The notes beneath the pieces were generated by a model that was not told the DNA's origin, did no database searches, and was given only the letters and a program-made list of their open reading frames with translations. A stretch of DNA of 64,000 nucleotides from Sthenelais limicola (lineage: Eukaryota; Annelida; Polychaeta; Phyllodocida; Sigalionidae), in assembly GCA_942159475.1 (NCBI GenBank), contig OW804096.1, positions 19,058,906-19,122,905 of the forward strand. The letters are read 5' to 3'. The position numbers were made by a program, and so were the translations under genes. Position 1 is the first letter of the stretch, and every line of letters starts with the position of its first letter. This document shows positions 36,096 through 48,400 of the stretch, one piece after another.

Positions 36096-38126
36096 AGAAT
36101 GCTACTGCCTTAATTTAGATACTAAAATAAAAAGTAGCATTCCCGAAGGTCGGATACAGTGGGTACACGAGATTCGACCCCCGGAAAATTTTAAATATTT
36201 TTAACAACATTTTCCAAAAGTCTTCTACCCCCCTCTTCAATAAAAAGGTCCACACAATGTGTCCTAAACCCTGATTTTTGTTATACATCAAGATAAATCA
36301 GAGTTAAATTTGATCATTCCTTTAAACTTAAAATGCTTGTCAAATTTTGTATTTTTCCCTTAGACCACTACAGAGAATAAAAAATGATACCAAAAAACAT
36401 TGTGTGACTTCCTTATGTCTAATCAAAATCAACACCAGTCATCATCCAGACATAAGGATGTAGTATATACAAATCTGCTCAAACCGTTCATTTGTTGAAC
36501 AGATAAACCTTAGAAAATCAATACTCTAGTCAAAATTTATTTAACTTTTAGTAAAACTTCTCTAAAATTTGTTACCATATCAGTACAGATATGGCCTGAA
36601 CGAAGGCAAGAATTTAATATAGAGTTTCTTACCCTACTCGACTATCTATAAGTCAAAACTTAATTCACCAAGTAAGTACAAACCTGGAATAACCTTACTC
36701 AGCTTCCTGCTTAAAATTTACACAAATCCGTCCTGTACCGGACCGATTTTTACAAAATCCGTCCCGCCAACGGGCGTTCCTATCACAAATGCTACTACAC
36801 GTAGCAGGAACTGGACGAGACACCGCGGTAACTATACTGTCCCACGATGTCCATCTGCCGAGAAATTTCAGTTGACATAAGAAATTATTATAAGAAATCG
36901 CAGAACAACTAGAGCAAATAATCCCGCAACATGCCAATCTATAACCAATAGACCCAGGAAACCTCACCAGAGTAACTTAAATTTAACAATTTCAAGCAAT
37001 AATCACCAGAAAACCCAACTACGACATAAGTGATGCCGTCCGCCATTTTGAAAATATATCTTCAACGACTTATGAGTATACTCCCATATCGTTACATACG
37101 GACCTGTTTCTATAATAATTACTCTCAAAATAACATCAGTAGAATACTTTTTCCAAGAAAACACTATAATTTAGAAGGAAATCATAGACTTAAACTGACA
37201 TTTCCATCGCTGAATCGTTGGCAACTACTACGCAGTTCACAAAAACACGATGTCCATGTTAAACTTCCATAGAGCGCGATTTTGACCACTTTTACTTTTA
37301 ATTCTTCCAAACATGACTCAAATTCCATATTTCATTAAAAATAAATCACTGCTTTTCACAGATAACACATCCGTCCGTAACATGACATTTCATTTGAACC
37401 CTCGACAAACCGAGTTTATCCAGAAATCTTTCATTTTCGTCACCAAAATCTCCGATCATGTGAAAATGTCGTTCCCCATAGGAAATGCATTGGCACGAAC
37501 AAGGCTGTCTCCAATTAACTAAATAACCAATTATTTTATTAACCAATACACCTATATGACGTCGCTATCCATATAGATCACATAATCAGTGAAGAAATTT
37601 TGAAAATCGCCAAACTTTCGTCGTTATTCGACGCGGCGATATTTAATTTCGTTGACTCTCGTCAGGTCAGCCATCTTGGAAATGTCCGACGATGCCGCCT
37701 CTATGAGCCTATTTGAGGACAAATTTATGCGGAAATCTAACAAATAACATCTTTTTGAATCGATAGAAGCCTAAATTATACTTATAATACCTCTCAGAGC
37801 AGCTTCACTACCTTTGAAAATGCCCATCTGGGCCGAAATCGGTAGTTTTCTCTAAGCGAGTCACCGCCTGAAGGAAAACTTGAAGGAATCTTAATGATTA
37901 TCTCAATCCTTCTTGATTATGTTAATGTATCTTAATGGCAGGTCACGTGACCCTTCTACGACTTAACTTTAAATCGTTTATAACTCAGAATTTAGGCAAT
38001 TTTCACCAAGATGGCCACTACTAGACCTTCTTTCTTGTAAAACTCTAAATAATTACCAATTTTGAAGCGATTTTGAGGCTTATTTGGCCGAAAATGGAAA
38101 TCGTTGGATGTAGGCTATTCCTCTGG

Positions 38127-38160
38127 GTATAAAAGGGACCCGCGTCGCGCTGGTCATTCA
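38127..38160 (+). promoter_or_regulatory. TATA box plus initiator, antisense to the retroelement
   Basis: TATAAAAGG at about 38128-38136 is followed roughly 26 bp later by TCATTCAG, a good metazoan Inr, so transcription would start near 38155 on the + strand. Downstream, a GTAAGT donor-like site lies near 38901 and only short ORFs follow. This is one of the clearest core promoters in the window, and it points against gag-pol-env. Confidence 0.5.
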
Positions 38161-40377
38161 GATCAGACCAGGATTTCGTGCAAGGAGGAGCTACGCCCGT
38201 TCTTCCATTGACTTTACACATCTCCAGCATTGAGCCTCTACCTCTACAGCCTTGGTCGTTACCAATTCTCCACATCTTCCACACTTCTGATAGAGAGTCA
38301 AACTTGACTCTCCCTTCAGAGATTCAGGACTTCCGACATCCTCTCGGGACTTCTCAAATCTCATCGGAACTTCTGACATTCCAAAGAGATTCTACATTTC
38401 AAGTCTACCTCGAGCAACTACCATGGCCCTCGACTACCGATACTCGAACCAGACTTCATGCTGACGCCTGATTCTACCTACCGGGGTCGAATTTTCGTCA
38501 AGTTCTCAAGAATCCACAAGTCATCCAGCAGCGACTACTGTTGCTGCCTTCTCACCTGCTGATCGCCGGATGTGCCATAGGATGTGTTTCAAGCTGTGAT
38601 TACAGGATCGTTCTCACTAGGATGTGACCCGAGAACGAATCCTAATTTTGAGATTTTCTTGAAGGGAAAATTTTCAAATTTGTGTGTGTGTGCTTGTGTG
38701 AAACGGAGTTCCATGTTAACCTGGAATCAACTTTTAGGAAAGCTCTATGATTACCTAGAGCGGAACATTTAAAAATTTTGTATCAATGCAAAATATTGGA
38801 TGTACGAATGGGCTACTATCACTCAAAGGATTTTAAAACAGTGAAGCATGGAGACCTGTGGAGATGTATCTTTTTACTAAGTACATCCGGACACAATAGC
38901 CGTAAGTAGACCACTATGTACGCACCTCCGCTAGCTCTCACTGCATTTCACCATGTTCCAAGAAATTTCGATTTCTGTCCAAAAATAAACTACAAAGTTA
39001 GGATTTCTTTCAGACATGAAAATATCCACGTGTATAAGATTAGTAGACCGGATTTCCGGAAGGAGTGGCAGTAGGGAGGAGGAGAACTCAACAAATACCT
39101 AACACACTTGTATGCATGTATGTCTTAGATTCCCCCGCCGCTACGGCGACTTACAAAATTCCATTTGCACAAAAACATCATGTATCCTATTGTTTTAACT
39201 ATACTTTCGTAAATCTTGACTCTGCACGACGCAAAAGCTATCGTACATACCTGATTTAAATACTTGGAGAGAATTCTCCTACCTTTTTCTCAAGAAAATT
39301 AACTTTTGTTACATAGTGAATCAGTCCAATATGGTTTCATCTTTTTAGCAAACTTCATAAACCACGCCCCGGCGTCTAAACGACGTCGTGATAACTTGCG
39401 TTTTACCTTATCATCACCAAATCTTTAACTTTAAAACAGTGGAATAATTTTCCTGACGCTGAAAACAAACCAATTTTGCGCTTGAGTTCAGTTATTATCT
39501 CACCTCTCGCTTGTAAGAAATATTCAAGTCGAGAGTCGCTTAAAAAATTTTGATATGCTATACAGCCTAATTTTACCACGAGACTTACGTCCCCCATCTC
39601 TGACCAAAAACTGACCAGAAATAACAAATATAAATTCTAGTGATTAAAATCTCTAAATTCCCCGTCATGTAGAGGAGAATCTCTGCTCAAAATCCCTGCG
39701 AGCTGACTGCAAAATACAGCCGTATTTCCCTGAGGAAAATGATCTAAATTTAATTGTACCAGAATTGACGTTCTAAAATATCCGCCAGGAAGATAGGGTC
39801 TTATTTCTACCCAACTTTTGACGGAGAAAATTCCGTAGGATCACAATCCTTCATTATAAATTCTGGGTCGGTCGCAACTCTGGCGTACACGCCCATGAAC
39901 AGAAGCCTCCCTGCCTAAATTTTAAGCACGGCCACGCTCGCGTCTACAAGCGACTTTCTGTTCTATTTACTACTAATGCCAAACCTAGACACGTAAAAAC
40001 TTCCTGTCAGAAACGCCAATTCTAGCCAGAATCAGTTGCAAAAATTTCTCTTAGGCAGACAGAATTGTTCTGACGCCCGACGGAAGCATCCCTGTTGGAA
40101 GATACCAACACGGCCACGCCTGACGAGATGACTCGCCAGACGACTTTCCGTCCATCCCCTTCTTAAAAGATAAAAATACGGGGGAATTCACTTAAAATAA
40201 TAATACTCTAAGAACACCTGCTTAATATTAAACTAATGTCCAGAGTGATGGTACAAAAAAAATATGTTGCAAGCACAAGTCCTGAGTCAAAACATCATAT
40301 ACAAAGCAATCAAGGTACAGTAAAAAACATGTTAAAACCTCTTCTGACGCAGAATACTTAAAATTATAAAAATACTG

Positions 40378-40575
40378 TCATTTTTCTCCTGACGCACCGA
40401 ACACGCAAAGTCTGTATTCTTTAAACTCAAGTCCGTTTAGTAGGTGCGTCAGGGAACCAATTTTGATAAGTAAAAACTGTGAAACTAGTATAAAAAGAAA
40501 AAAACTCACAGAAAGTCCTCTGATAGAGTTTTTGGCGTTACCACCAATGTTCGTAATATACGCCTTTGAAGCCAT
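40378..40575 (-). CDS. Small ORF after env with one membrane segment (hypothetical)
   Basis: 65 codons starting at an ACCATGG context, which is optimal for metazoan initiation. It has a hydrophobic stretch at about 22-39 (SVSFFLFILVSQFLLIKI) and then a charged tail. The frame also runs open further upstream without an AUG. It lies downstream of env on the same strand, so it could be an accessory product of a further spliced mRNA. A GTGAGT within it could equally be a splice donor. I do not recognise it, and chance is a real alternative. Confidence 0.3.
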   Translation of the reverse strand: MASKAYITNIGGNAKNSIRGLSVSFFLFILVSQFLLIKIGSLTHLLNGLEFKEYRLCVFGASGEK

Positions 40576-41436
40576 GGTCTTTCTAATGTCCGTAGACTCA
40601 TGACTTGCAAATCTTAATATAATAAATATGACAGTATGTACGTCAGAACATAAAAAGAAAAATAACAATAATAGACCTTGATGTACATGTTGACTCTTGT
40701 CACCGTCAGCCTGTCGCAACCCCTTTTGCTGAAAAAGAACTACAGATTAAATGCCTACTAACTATTCTTCTAAACTCGATGTGAGTGACGCCACAAAAAT
40801 TTCCACTTTTGCGTCAGGCGCCCCACAGAGGCCAACTAAAACAAACAAGGGGACAGTAATGCCCTTAAATAAAAGATATCACCAAAAGGGTTGGTCTAGG
40901 ACAGTCGCTGACGGTATTTCTTGTCGCTTGCAATCCTAATCACTCCATCCTTCCTCGTAGCCCTGGTTGTCAAAGGCTGTGGACGCCTGTTGCGTCCCCC
41001 AGGACACGTTGACCTTGGCTTTCTTAGCCGTGGCCCCGCCGAAGGCGCTCTCCTCACTGTTACAATGTACAAAAACAGAAGGAAAAACATCCTTTAGAAA
41101 ATGACTTCTTTCTTAATGATCGAGTGACAGAATCATGACTCAAACAATCCCATTAACAATAAATGGGCGTATAAATCATACATTTCAAACAGATTATGGC
41201 GCTAAAAAGTCTACCAATCTCCCAGGTTTCCCCAAGACAAACTTGCACATGTTGTTTTCCGTGACCTGCAGCCATTGCTGTCAGTGTCACACTTTCGTTC
41301 TGATTAATTTTACTCGAACCTCATTTTCTGACCTTATGCGTTCTGATTTTTACTATTCCTGACGGAATTTCTGTTCTTAATTTACAAAGACCCCGTGTAT
41401 AACTCTTTCCGGACTTGTAAAACTTCCAGCAATTAC

Positions 41437-43963
41437 TTACTTTACAAAATCGACCCGATCTGCCGTGCGCAGATCAGCCCGAGGTAGGAGTCGTCCATCG
41501 TTACCCTTATTTCGGGGAACTTCTTTTAACTCCCTAGAGGGCGTCAGGATCAAGAATATGGCGAAAGTGTCGCCATCTTCCAACGCCTCCTTCAGGTCCT
41601 CCTCGTCTAAGTTCCTGACGGGCAGGCTTGTTGGGAGCTGCACCTCCCTCTGGATTTTCCTAGCGGTGAAAACCATGTTGTGTGCCCACCGAACTTTGAG
41701 AAAGGACTTACGACAGCCTGGCTCCAACTCTGCCGCCATTATTTTTGGGCTTACGAAGCTGTGTAGAATGTCAACACTATGTCCTATTTGTGCTAGTTCA
41801 AAATCAAACATGTCCTCCTTCCTCAGGAGACGCAGAATAAGGGTATTGGCCATTTCTGCCTGCCTCTTATCTGGAGTTGGCAAACAGGGGGTACCTCTGC
41901 ACCATGTTCGTTTTACAATCAAAGAGTACAAGCACTTCAACACATACAAGCCCACTGCCACATAGATGCATATTTCAATCCAAGATGGGCCGGATGATGA
42001 AATATTCACAGTTTCGTATATTACATTTTGTGGAGCCATGTCTGGCGTCGGTCCAGCAGTAACGCTCAATTCCCTGTTTAACTCTATGTGTTGAGCATTC
42101 AAAGATGAAATATTTATTGATTGCACCCTGGTGGCCCACGTAGCCGGCATGATTAGACGGTTAATTCTGTAAAACAAATACACACTCATTGCTAGTGAAA
42201 CCAAGGAAATTATCAGGGATAAATAAGGCATTGAGGGATGAGCCGCAACGTCCGTTAGTTTGGCGTGAATACTATCCCACATTGACGCCAATTTGCTGTC
42301 TGACTTTAGTAAATGTTTAACCAGGGTTTTTGTCCTGATCCCCCTCTGAATTATCTCTTGAGGCACATTTACTAACGCCTTTTCTATATCCTGGGCGCTA
42401 GGCAAGTTTAAATTAATTAGTCCTGGGCTCAAAGTCGCACCAGAGTAGGAACTTATATCAATTTTGAATGCCATCGCAAAAGGCAAATTAAAACCAGTTC
42501 TGATTTTTACCTGAGCTATCTTAATTTCACAAAACGGACTGTCTGCCAAAATTGACGCGTCCGGAAGGCTTAGTGCGCACCCACAAGGAATATTGATAAA
42601 GGTAAATACCGACAGAGAGACATTTTTCTCGCCCCCCTGACGGCAAACTAGAACTCCCCACAATCCCATATTAATTAAAATATGTTGATCGTTTCCAGCG
42701 CTTAAATGACGCTGTGGAGTTACCGCATTCACGTAAGAATGAAACACGCATGAATCATGCACCAACGTTGCCTCATCCAAAAATACATTCCAAATACATG
42801 CCGAATGATTCGCCGTGAAATACACCAAATTCCGGCCACAAACCACACTATCAGCAATTTCCTGACAGTGCGCCATATCTTCATGCGTCAGAAGCACATA
42901 TGTGTCTCCCGACGCTGAAACAGCCAGATTGTGACCAAAATCCTGTAATTGTGTGAATCCAGTAGCATCACCTTCATGCACATGCATAGGGATAGGGAAA
43001 ACTACGGGCTCATAAACTGAAAAAGTGTTATTCGAATAAGTAAAACTGATACTCAGTCCCAAAACCAAGTCGTTTTCACCACGCCTAACTTCCTTTACTT
43101 TAGCCCAGTCCTTCCACGTGCCTAAAGGAGTTGCGCTTGGCGCTTGTAAGCGCACTTGCGCGGTCAAATTTCTGACCGAGCTCAGAATATCCGACCAGGC
43201 CGCGGTTGAAACCGGTATTTTTCCCTCCTGAATCTGCGTCAAATCTTTTAAAATTTCCATAGCCGATTGTCTGTAATTTAACTGATCAGTGATATACACA
43301 AATCGTTCGAGCAACGCCACTTGGTCTCTAAAAATCTCTTCAGTGTAATTTTGAAATCCCTGTGTGGTGTTTACCGTTGCTCGAGCAAATTCCAAAACCT
43401 CCATGGAAAAATTGTGAAATACAGTTCGGACCTGCTTCACATTTCTCTTGGAGAAAGCCAAAAACTCATTACTATTTGTTGTTAGAAGAGCCAAAATTCT
43501 ATCTCGATTTCTGTTGTTGACGGCCTCGGCTTTAATCCCATTAATTATTGTAAATTGGTTATTGTTGAGGGCGTCAATTTGCGGCTGAGTCGCAGTTCCA
43601 ATTGCAATATTCAGGAAATTTCCAGCAGGCTGGAAACCCCTGTTTCTTTTTGTTCTAGACTTTTCTACGGGGAAACTTTCTATTACGTTTAGTATTTGGT
43701 CATGCAGCATGTTATTGGCTTCGAACAATGCCGTCTCGACGCTGGACAGCTGTTGCGTATCCAGACGTAATTCATACGAGACGTTCTGTGGCACGTCCGG
43801 GTGGGCCGGTGGAGGGAACTCATAAGGCACACGCAAATCTATTGCGTGCTCCTCCACCGAAATCACCAGTTTCTGATCCAATTCTCTAAATATTGCACCG
43901 TAGTTCTGCCGGAGAACATAGTGATCTGCCCTTGCCTGAACAATCAGGAGGCACAGACTTATC
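41437..43963 (-). CDS. env: env: F-type fusion glycoprotein (main exon)
   Basis: The frame is open from about 44019 but has no AUG until codon 102 (counting from 44013); a splice acceptor ends at 43964, so this is best read as exon 2. Directly after the acceptor come a hydrophobic stretch and a signal-peptidase-like ARA (27-29). A basic cleavage-like site RTKR lies at 120-123, followed by a moderately hydrophobic Gly/Ala segment like the fusion-peptide region of baculovirus F and errantivirus envelopes. There are many N-glycosylation sequons, Cys-rich patches at 383-422 and 457-495, a first membrane segment at about 596-620 and a second at about 676-700, then roughly 158 residues. The family call rests on this layout, not on an alignment. 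No frame break was seen. Confidence 0.85.
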
Positions 43964-43985
43964 CTGCAAAATACCAGAAATAAAA
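43964..43985 (-). promoter_or_regulatory. Splice acceptor for env mRNA
   Basis: The minus strand shows a T-rich run ending TTTTGCAG before G at 43963. It sits at the beginning of the env signal-peptide-like segment, as needed if env is made from a spliced mRNA. Confidence 0.65.
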
Positions 43986-44018
43986 CAGAACCCTTAGCAC
44001 ATGATCGTAACAAGAAAA

Positions 44019-45415
44019 TTCATCAGCAATTTCACATAAGGACCCTTTGGTCATTGTAAAAATTCCTCACCACGCCATGCTCCCGGGGAGCATAACGCCA
44101 CTTTTCCTAATCCATGACTTAGAATCCGCGTAGTAAGTTTTTGCATCTATTTTTACTTGTTGAGCTTCAAGACCCTCATCAGGGTAAAATATGAAACGTG
44201 CAAAGGTAGATTTGAGTCCCAAAATCACTTACCACAGTGTTTGAGTCATGTTTTGTTTTCTTGGGACAACTTATCGGACCTCTCAATACTTGACTCTCTC
44301 TCCGTGACGGTTGGATCAGCAAGGGCTCGATCTCGGCGCGAATTAGAAACCTCATGCCAGTCTAGGGTGGTTACATCCCAAGTCGGTAGGCGGGGCCAGC
44401 GTCAGCTGCTCAGGTTCCCCTGGCGTGTTTGCCGCGCATCAAAATCTCCCGCCCGGTCTTGCGACCCTAATACGGACTCGAGAAAGCAATGAGGAGCTGT
44501 TACACCCCCCCCACTTATTCAACGTCAAACCCGTACTAGCCAACTGGAAAAATACCTCTATCTGACCTTAGCAGGGTGCCCAGAGATCTACTCCTTATAA
44601 GGGTACCAAACCGTCGGGACCAACTGCAGCAAGTAACGGCAGACTCTCGTCCACGATCACACGCCATATTTGTGTATGTAGGTTTTTTGTAACGCCATCC
44701 TCACAGCGTGGCCTATCTCATTGCAGGTTGAGACCAAATTCCTGTATGGCAGAATTTATGGATAATTCATTAACCTTCACTTAACTTCAGTGAAGAACTT
44801 CATTTTATAACCAACATCCCCATATTGCTGAAAATATGCTGATGAATTCTCCCAATAGTTCCCAAAACACCAAGTTATCCGTTTCCAGCCAGATTCCCAC
44901 TCCAAATAGACACCGTCAGGTGCTGCCCCCTATGACCAAACTTTGTTCACAGAACTAGCAACTTTCCCTAGGCATCCATTCGGTATGACACCCACGCCCA
45001 AACATGGCGTCGAATGGCTTCCCTTCTCGAGCTTGGAATCCTGTGTTGTGCTGGTTAAACCCCTAAGTATTTTACATTCTCGTCTGTTCCATGACTACGG
45101 GAACACCACGCCATATTTGAGCATCAGAATAGATGTTGCTAAGCGCACTGGTTATTTTATTGCTCGCTTAGTCTGATACTGTGGCGTGCGCCCGCAGCTC
45201 ACTACATTCCTGACTCACCTGATTTATTGCTTTTCGTAAATACCGCACCTCGCTTCTGCTCCGATGTTAATTTCAAGTCTTAGTCACGAGTTATAAGTCG
45301 GCGCCCTGTCTATCCCACTGGAGTTCTCCTGAATCCAGTCGCATACCCATTTTTGGGCGTCAGAATACAGTCTTGTTACAACATAAATCTGTCTTAAGAA
45401 CTAGCTCATGGGTTA
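44019..45415 (-). other. Non-coding gap between pol and env
   Basis: About 1.4 kb with no sense-strand ORF of note. It would lie within the env intron. Short GGCGT/ACGCC words recur, as elsewhere in the element. No function can be read from it. Confidence 0.6.
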
Positions 45416-48400
45416 TTATCGTTTCCTTTTTGCCTTACTGATAGTTAGCTTGGGCTTGCGACCTGGATTACGTTTGGTCGGTACCGGCTCTATCTGAGTT
45501 TGCTCTTCAGGAAACTTTTCCATGAGTCTTTCCATGAACCTATTATTTTCGACTGCAGATACTTTCTTTACCTGTGTGATATTCACGCTCTTACCCATCA
45601 TCTTTCCAGTACTGAGCTGTTTTAAACGGACCGTGAATTTAGATGGAATATCTACCACTAGCCATGGACCAGTGTAGGCGTTCTGCAGCTTCATACTCGT
45701 ATGTTTTTGGAGTAATCTGTTTATTTTAACGTATACAATGTCACCCAATTTAATATCGTGATCTTTAGCTCCCTTATCATGTCTTGCCTTCATCTTCTCT
45801 TGAGCCTTCTCCAAATTAACAGCTGCTTGTAAAGCTGCCTTAGACTGAGTATTTACAATATCCAGCAAATGGGCTGTAATAGGACGAATTTCTTCGTCCA
45901 CATTTAATATTGCCGCCTCCGGCGGCGTCACCGCATTTTTACCGAATACTAGTAAATATGGAGAATGACCCAAGCTGTTAGAATCAGAGATATTTAGGGC
46001 AAAAACTACCGCCGCCAAGTATAAATCCCAGTCTCGCTGGTACTTTTGTACATACATTTTTATTGACTGTACCAAACTTTGGTTTTGGCGTTCTACCTGA
46101 CCCTGTGTAGTAGGTTTCCAGCTACTACTGAATACCTGCTGTATTCCAAAAGCCTTACAAAAAGATGTGAAAATTACACTGCGGAAATTTGAACCATTAT
46201 CACTGAAAAGCTTATTTGGGATCCCCACGACGCACAAAATGTTATTGAAAAACTCTTGTTTCAAAGTTGTGGCGTCAATGGCATGGGTTGCCCAAGCAAA
46301 ACAGTACCGACTATATATATCCACAACTACATGAATATATTTTCGGCCAGCGTTTGACTGAGTTATTGGTCCAATAGTGTCACTCATCAGACAAGACATG
46401 GGTGCCGGTGCTGGGTCTCTCAGTGCCATAGGCAATTTATATGGATGTTTTGATTTCTTATTCCTTAGACACTGATCACAAGTCCCCACATAATCAACGA
46501 TATCTTTTGTCATTAACGGCCAGTAAAATCGTGCACTTACTACGCTCAATAAGCGCACTGACCCCAAATGACCTGCCATAGGTCTATCATGTAACAATTC
46601 TAGTACAGGCCGAATACAGGTGCCTGGCAACACTACTTGGTAGAGTCTTGCTGCATCCCTAATTTTCGTGCCTGTAGGCAGTCTGCATAGCATACCCGAA
46701 TTCACAAAAAACTGATCATGTGTGAGTAAAATCTGTCTAGCCTTCGCCGCATCCTTAGGCAGCGTTTTGGAGCCAATGTAGTCTAATATACCAGAACAGA
46801 ACTCGTCTTCCCATTGGGCTTGTATAAATTCGTCCTGAGACAGAGGCATCCCCAGTTTTTCTTGTAAATCACCGAAAAATGCTCTGTCAACTTTAGGTAC
46901 CTCATTAGCTAACGCCTTTCTTTTAGCCACAGCCCTACTTGGTTGGGCGTGCGACTTGGCTATCCCTGATTTATTCACTGTTTTTGTTTTAAATTTCGGG
47001 GTTCTTATTTTAGCTGCTATTTTCCTGTCTTCCCTCAATTTCTCAGATATTGCAGTTTTCTGCTTAGTAGATTCCCTTGTCTGTGCCACGTTTATAGTAT
47101 AAAACGATTCTTTCTTACCAGCAGGGCGTCCAAATCTCTGAAAAACCGGTTCCAACACAGCTACCTTCTCATTACATGAATCCCCACATACAGAAACACT
47201 GGCCAAATGATGAACTGTCTCCTGTCTCCCTGAATTGATGTCAATAAAAGGTATCGTTGTGTCAGTAAGTGTCTCTACTAACACTGATCTTACTAATGCA
47301 TCTTTTACTCTGGGATAGGGGGTTCCACCTTTCCATCCCTTGAGAATAGGCCTATTACGGATTTTCAAGATGGGATAATTCTCGCAACAGTCCTCCTCAT
47401 TGAATGGTTTGACCACGTCTATAGGATTGAAAGTCACGCCCTTTTTCTTTGGGGCGTCCAATCTCTCCTTTTGCTCCTTTATCGAGAGAGGGTAATCTCG
47501 TCTACTTAATGAATCTGGGACCAGATTTAATTTACCTGCTACAAATTTAATCTCATAGTCGTACTCCATTATCTCTTCTAAAGAGCGGTACATTCTTCCA
47601 GATAGGTCGCGTTTAGAATTTAGAGCCAACAGGGCCGCATGATCGGTGTATATAGTACATCTATTCCCTAAGAGATAGTGTCTAAACTTCCTTAATGCGA
47701 ATTTAATTCCAAGTAATTCCCTGTCAGTAGTTGAATATCTCGATTCACATGGCGTTAACGCCCTACCTGCAAAGGCTACTGGTCTAAAATTTCCTTCATT
47801 ATCCTTTTGACTGATGCACGCCCCAAGCGCAGTGGACAAGGCGTCACTTGCGAGCTCGAATGGCTTCTTATAGTCTGGATAATGTAGTAAAACCTCTGTA
47901 CAAATAGTTTTCTTAATTTTATCAAAGGCTTTCTGACAATTCTCGTCCCATTTAAAGTCCACACTCTTCTTTGTTAAGTGATAGAGTGGTCCCATTATGT
48001 TTGAGAAGTCAGGAATAAACGACCTATAGTAATTAGCCAGCCCATTAAACGCCCTTACTTGCTTAGGCGTCTTTGGCACTGGATAAGTTTCTATGGCTTC
48101 TACCTTATCTTGGTTAGGTTGTAAGCCTCTGGAAGTAATTTTGAATCCTAAGAACGGAACTGAATCCAAGCCAAAAAAACATTTCTCCCTTTTGAATTTA
48201 ATATTGACTTGTCGGAATGCGTCAAATACCTGCGTCAGGTGTTCCATGTGTAACTTCCACGTTTTGCTGGCTATCAAAATATCATCTACATATGGCAATG
48301 CAGATGGTACTGACGCCAAAACGTTATCAATAACAGCATGGAAAGCCTTGGGCGATGTTTTCAATCCCATCGGCATGCACTTATAAACATAAATTCCGTC

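Larger units (their letters stand above)
36096..41436 (-). other. Long 3' region after env, mostly non-coding
   Basis: 5.3 kb between the env stop and the polypurine tract. It holds one short ORF with a good start (40378-40575), an opposite-strand TATA/Inr promoter (38127-38160), three YY1-like words (GCCATTTTG near 37043, GCCATCTTG near 37671, AAGATGGCC near 38010) and many GGCGT/ACGCC words. I see no second transposon in it, though a captured sequence cannot be excluded. Confidence 0.6.

Noticed and set aside
38178..38471. 97-codon + strand ORF after the antisense promoter
   Set aside because: Starts at GTG and has low-complexity Pro/Ser/Leu composition; not convincing as a protein.
41465..41965. 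166-codon + strand ORF opposite env
   Set aside because: Shadow of the env frame.
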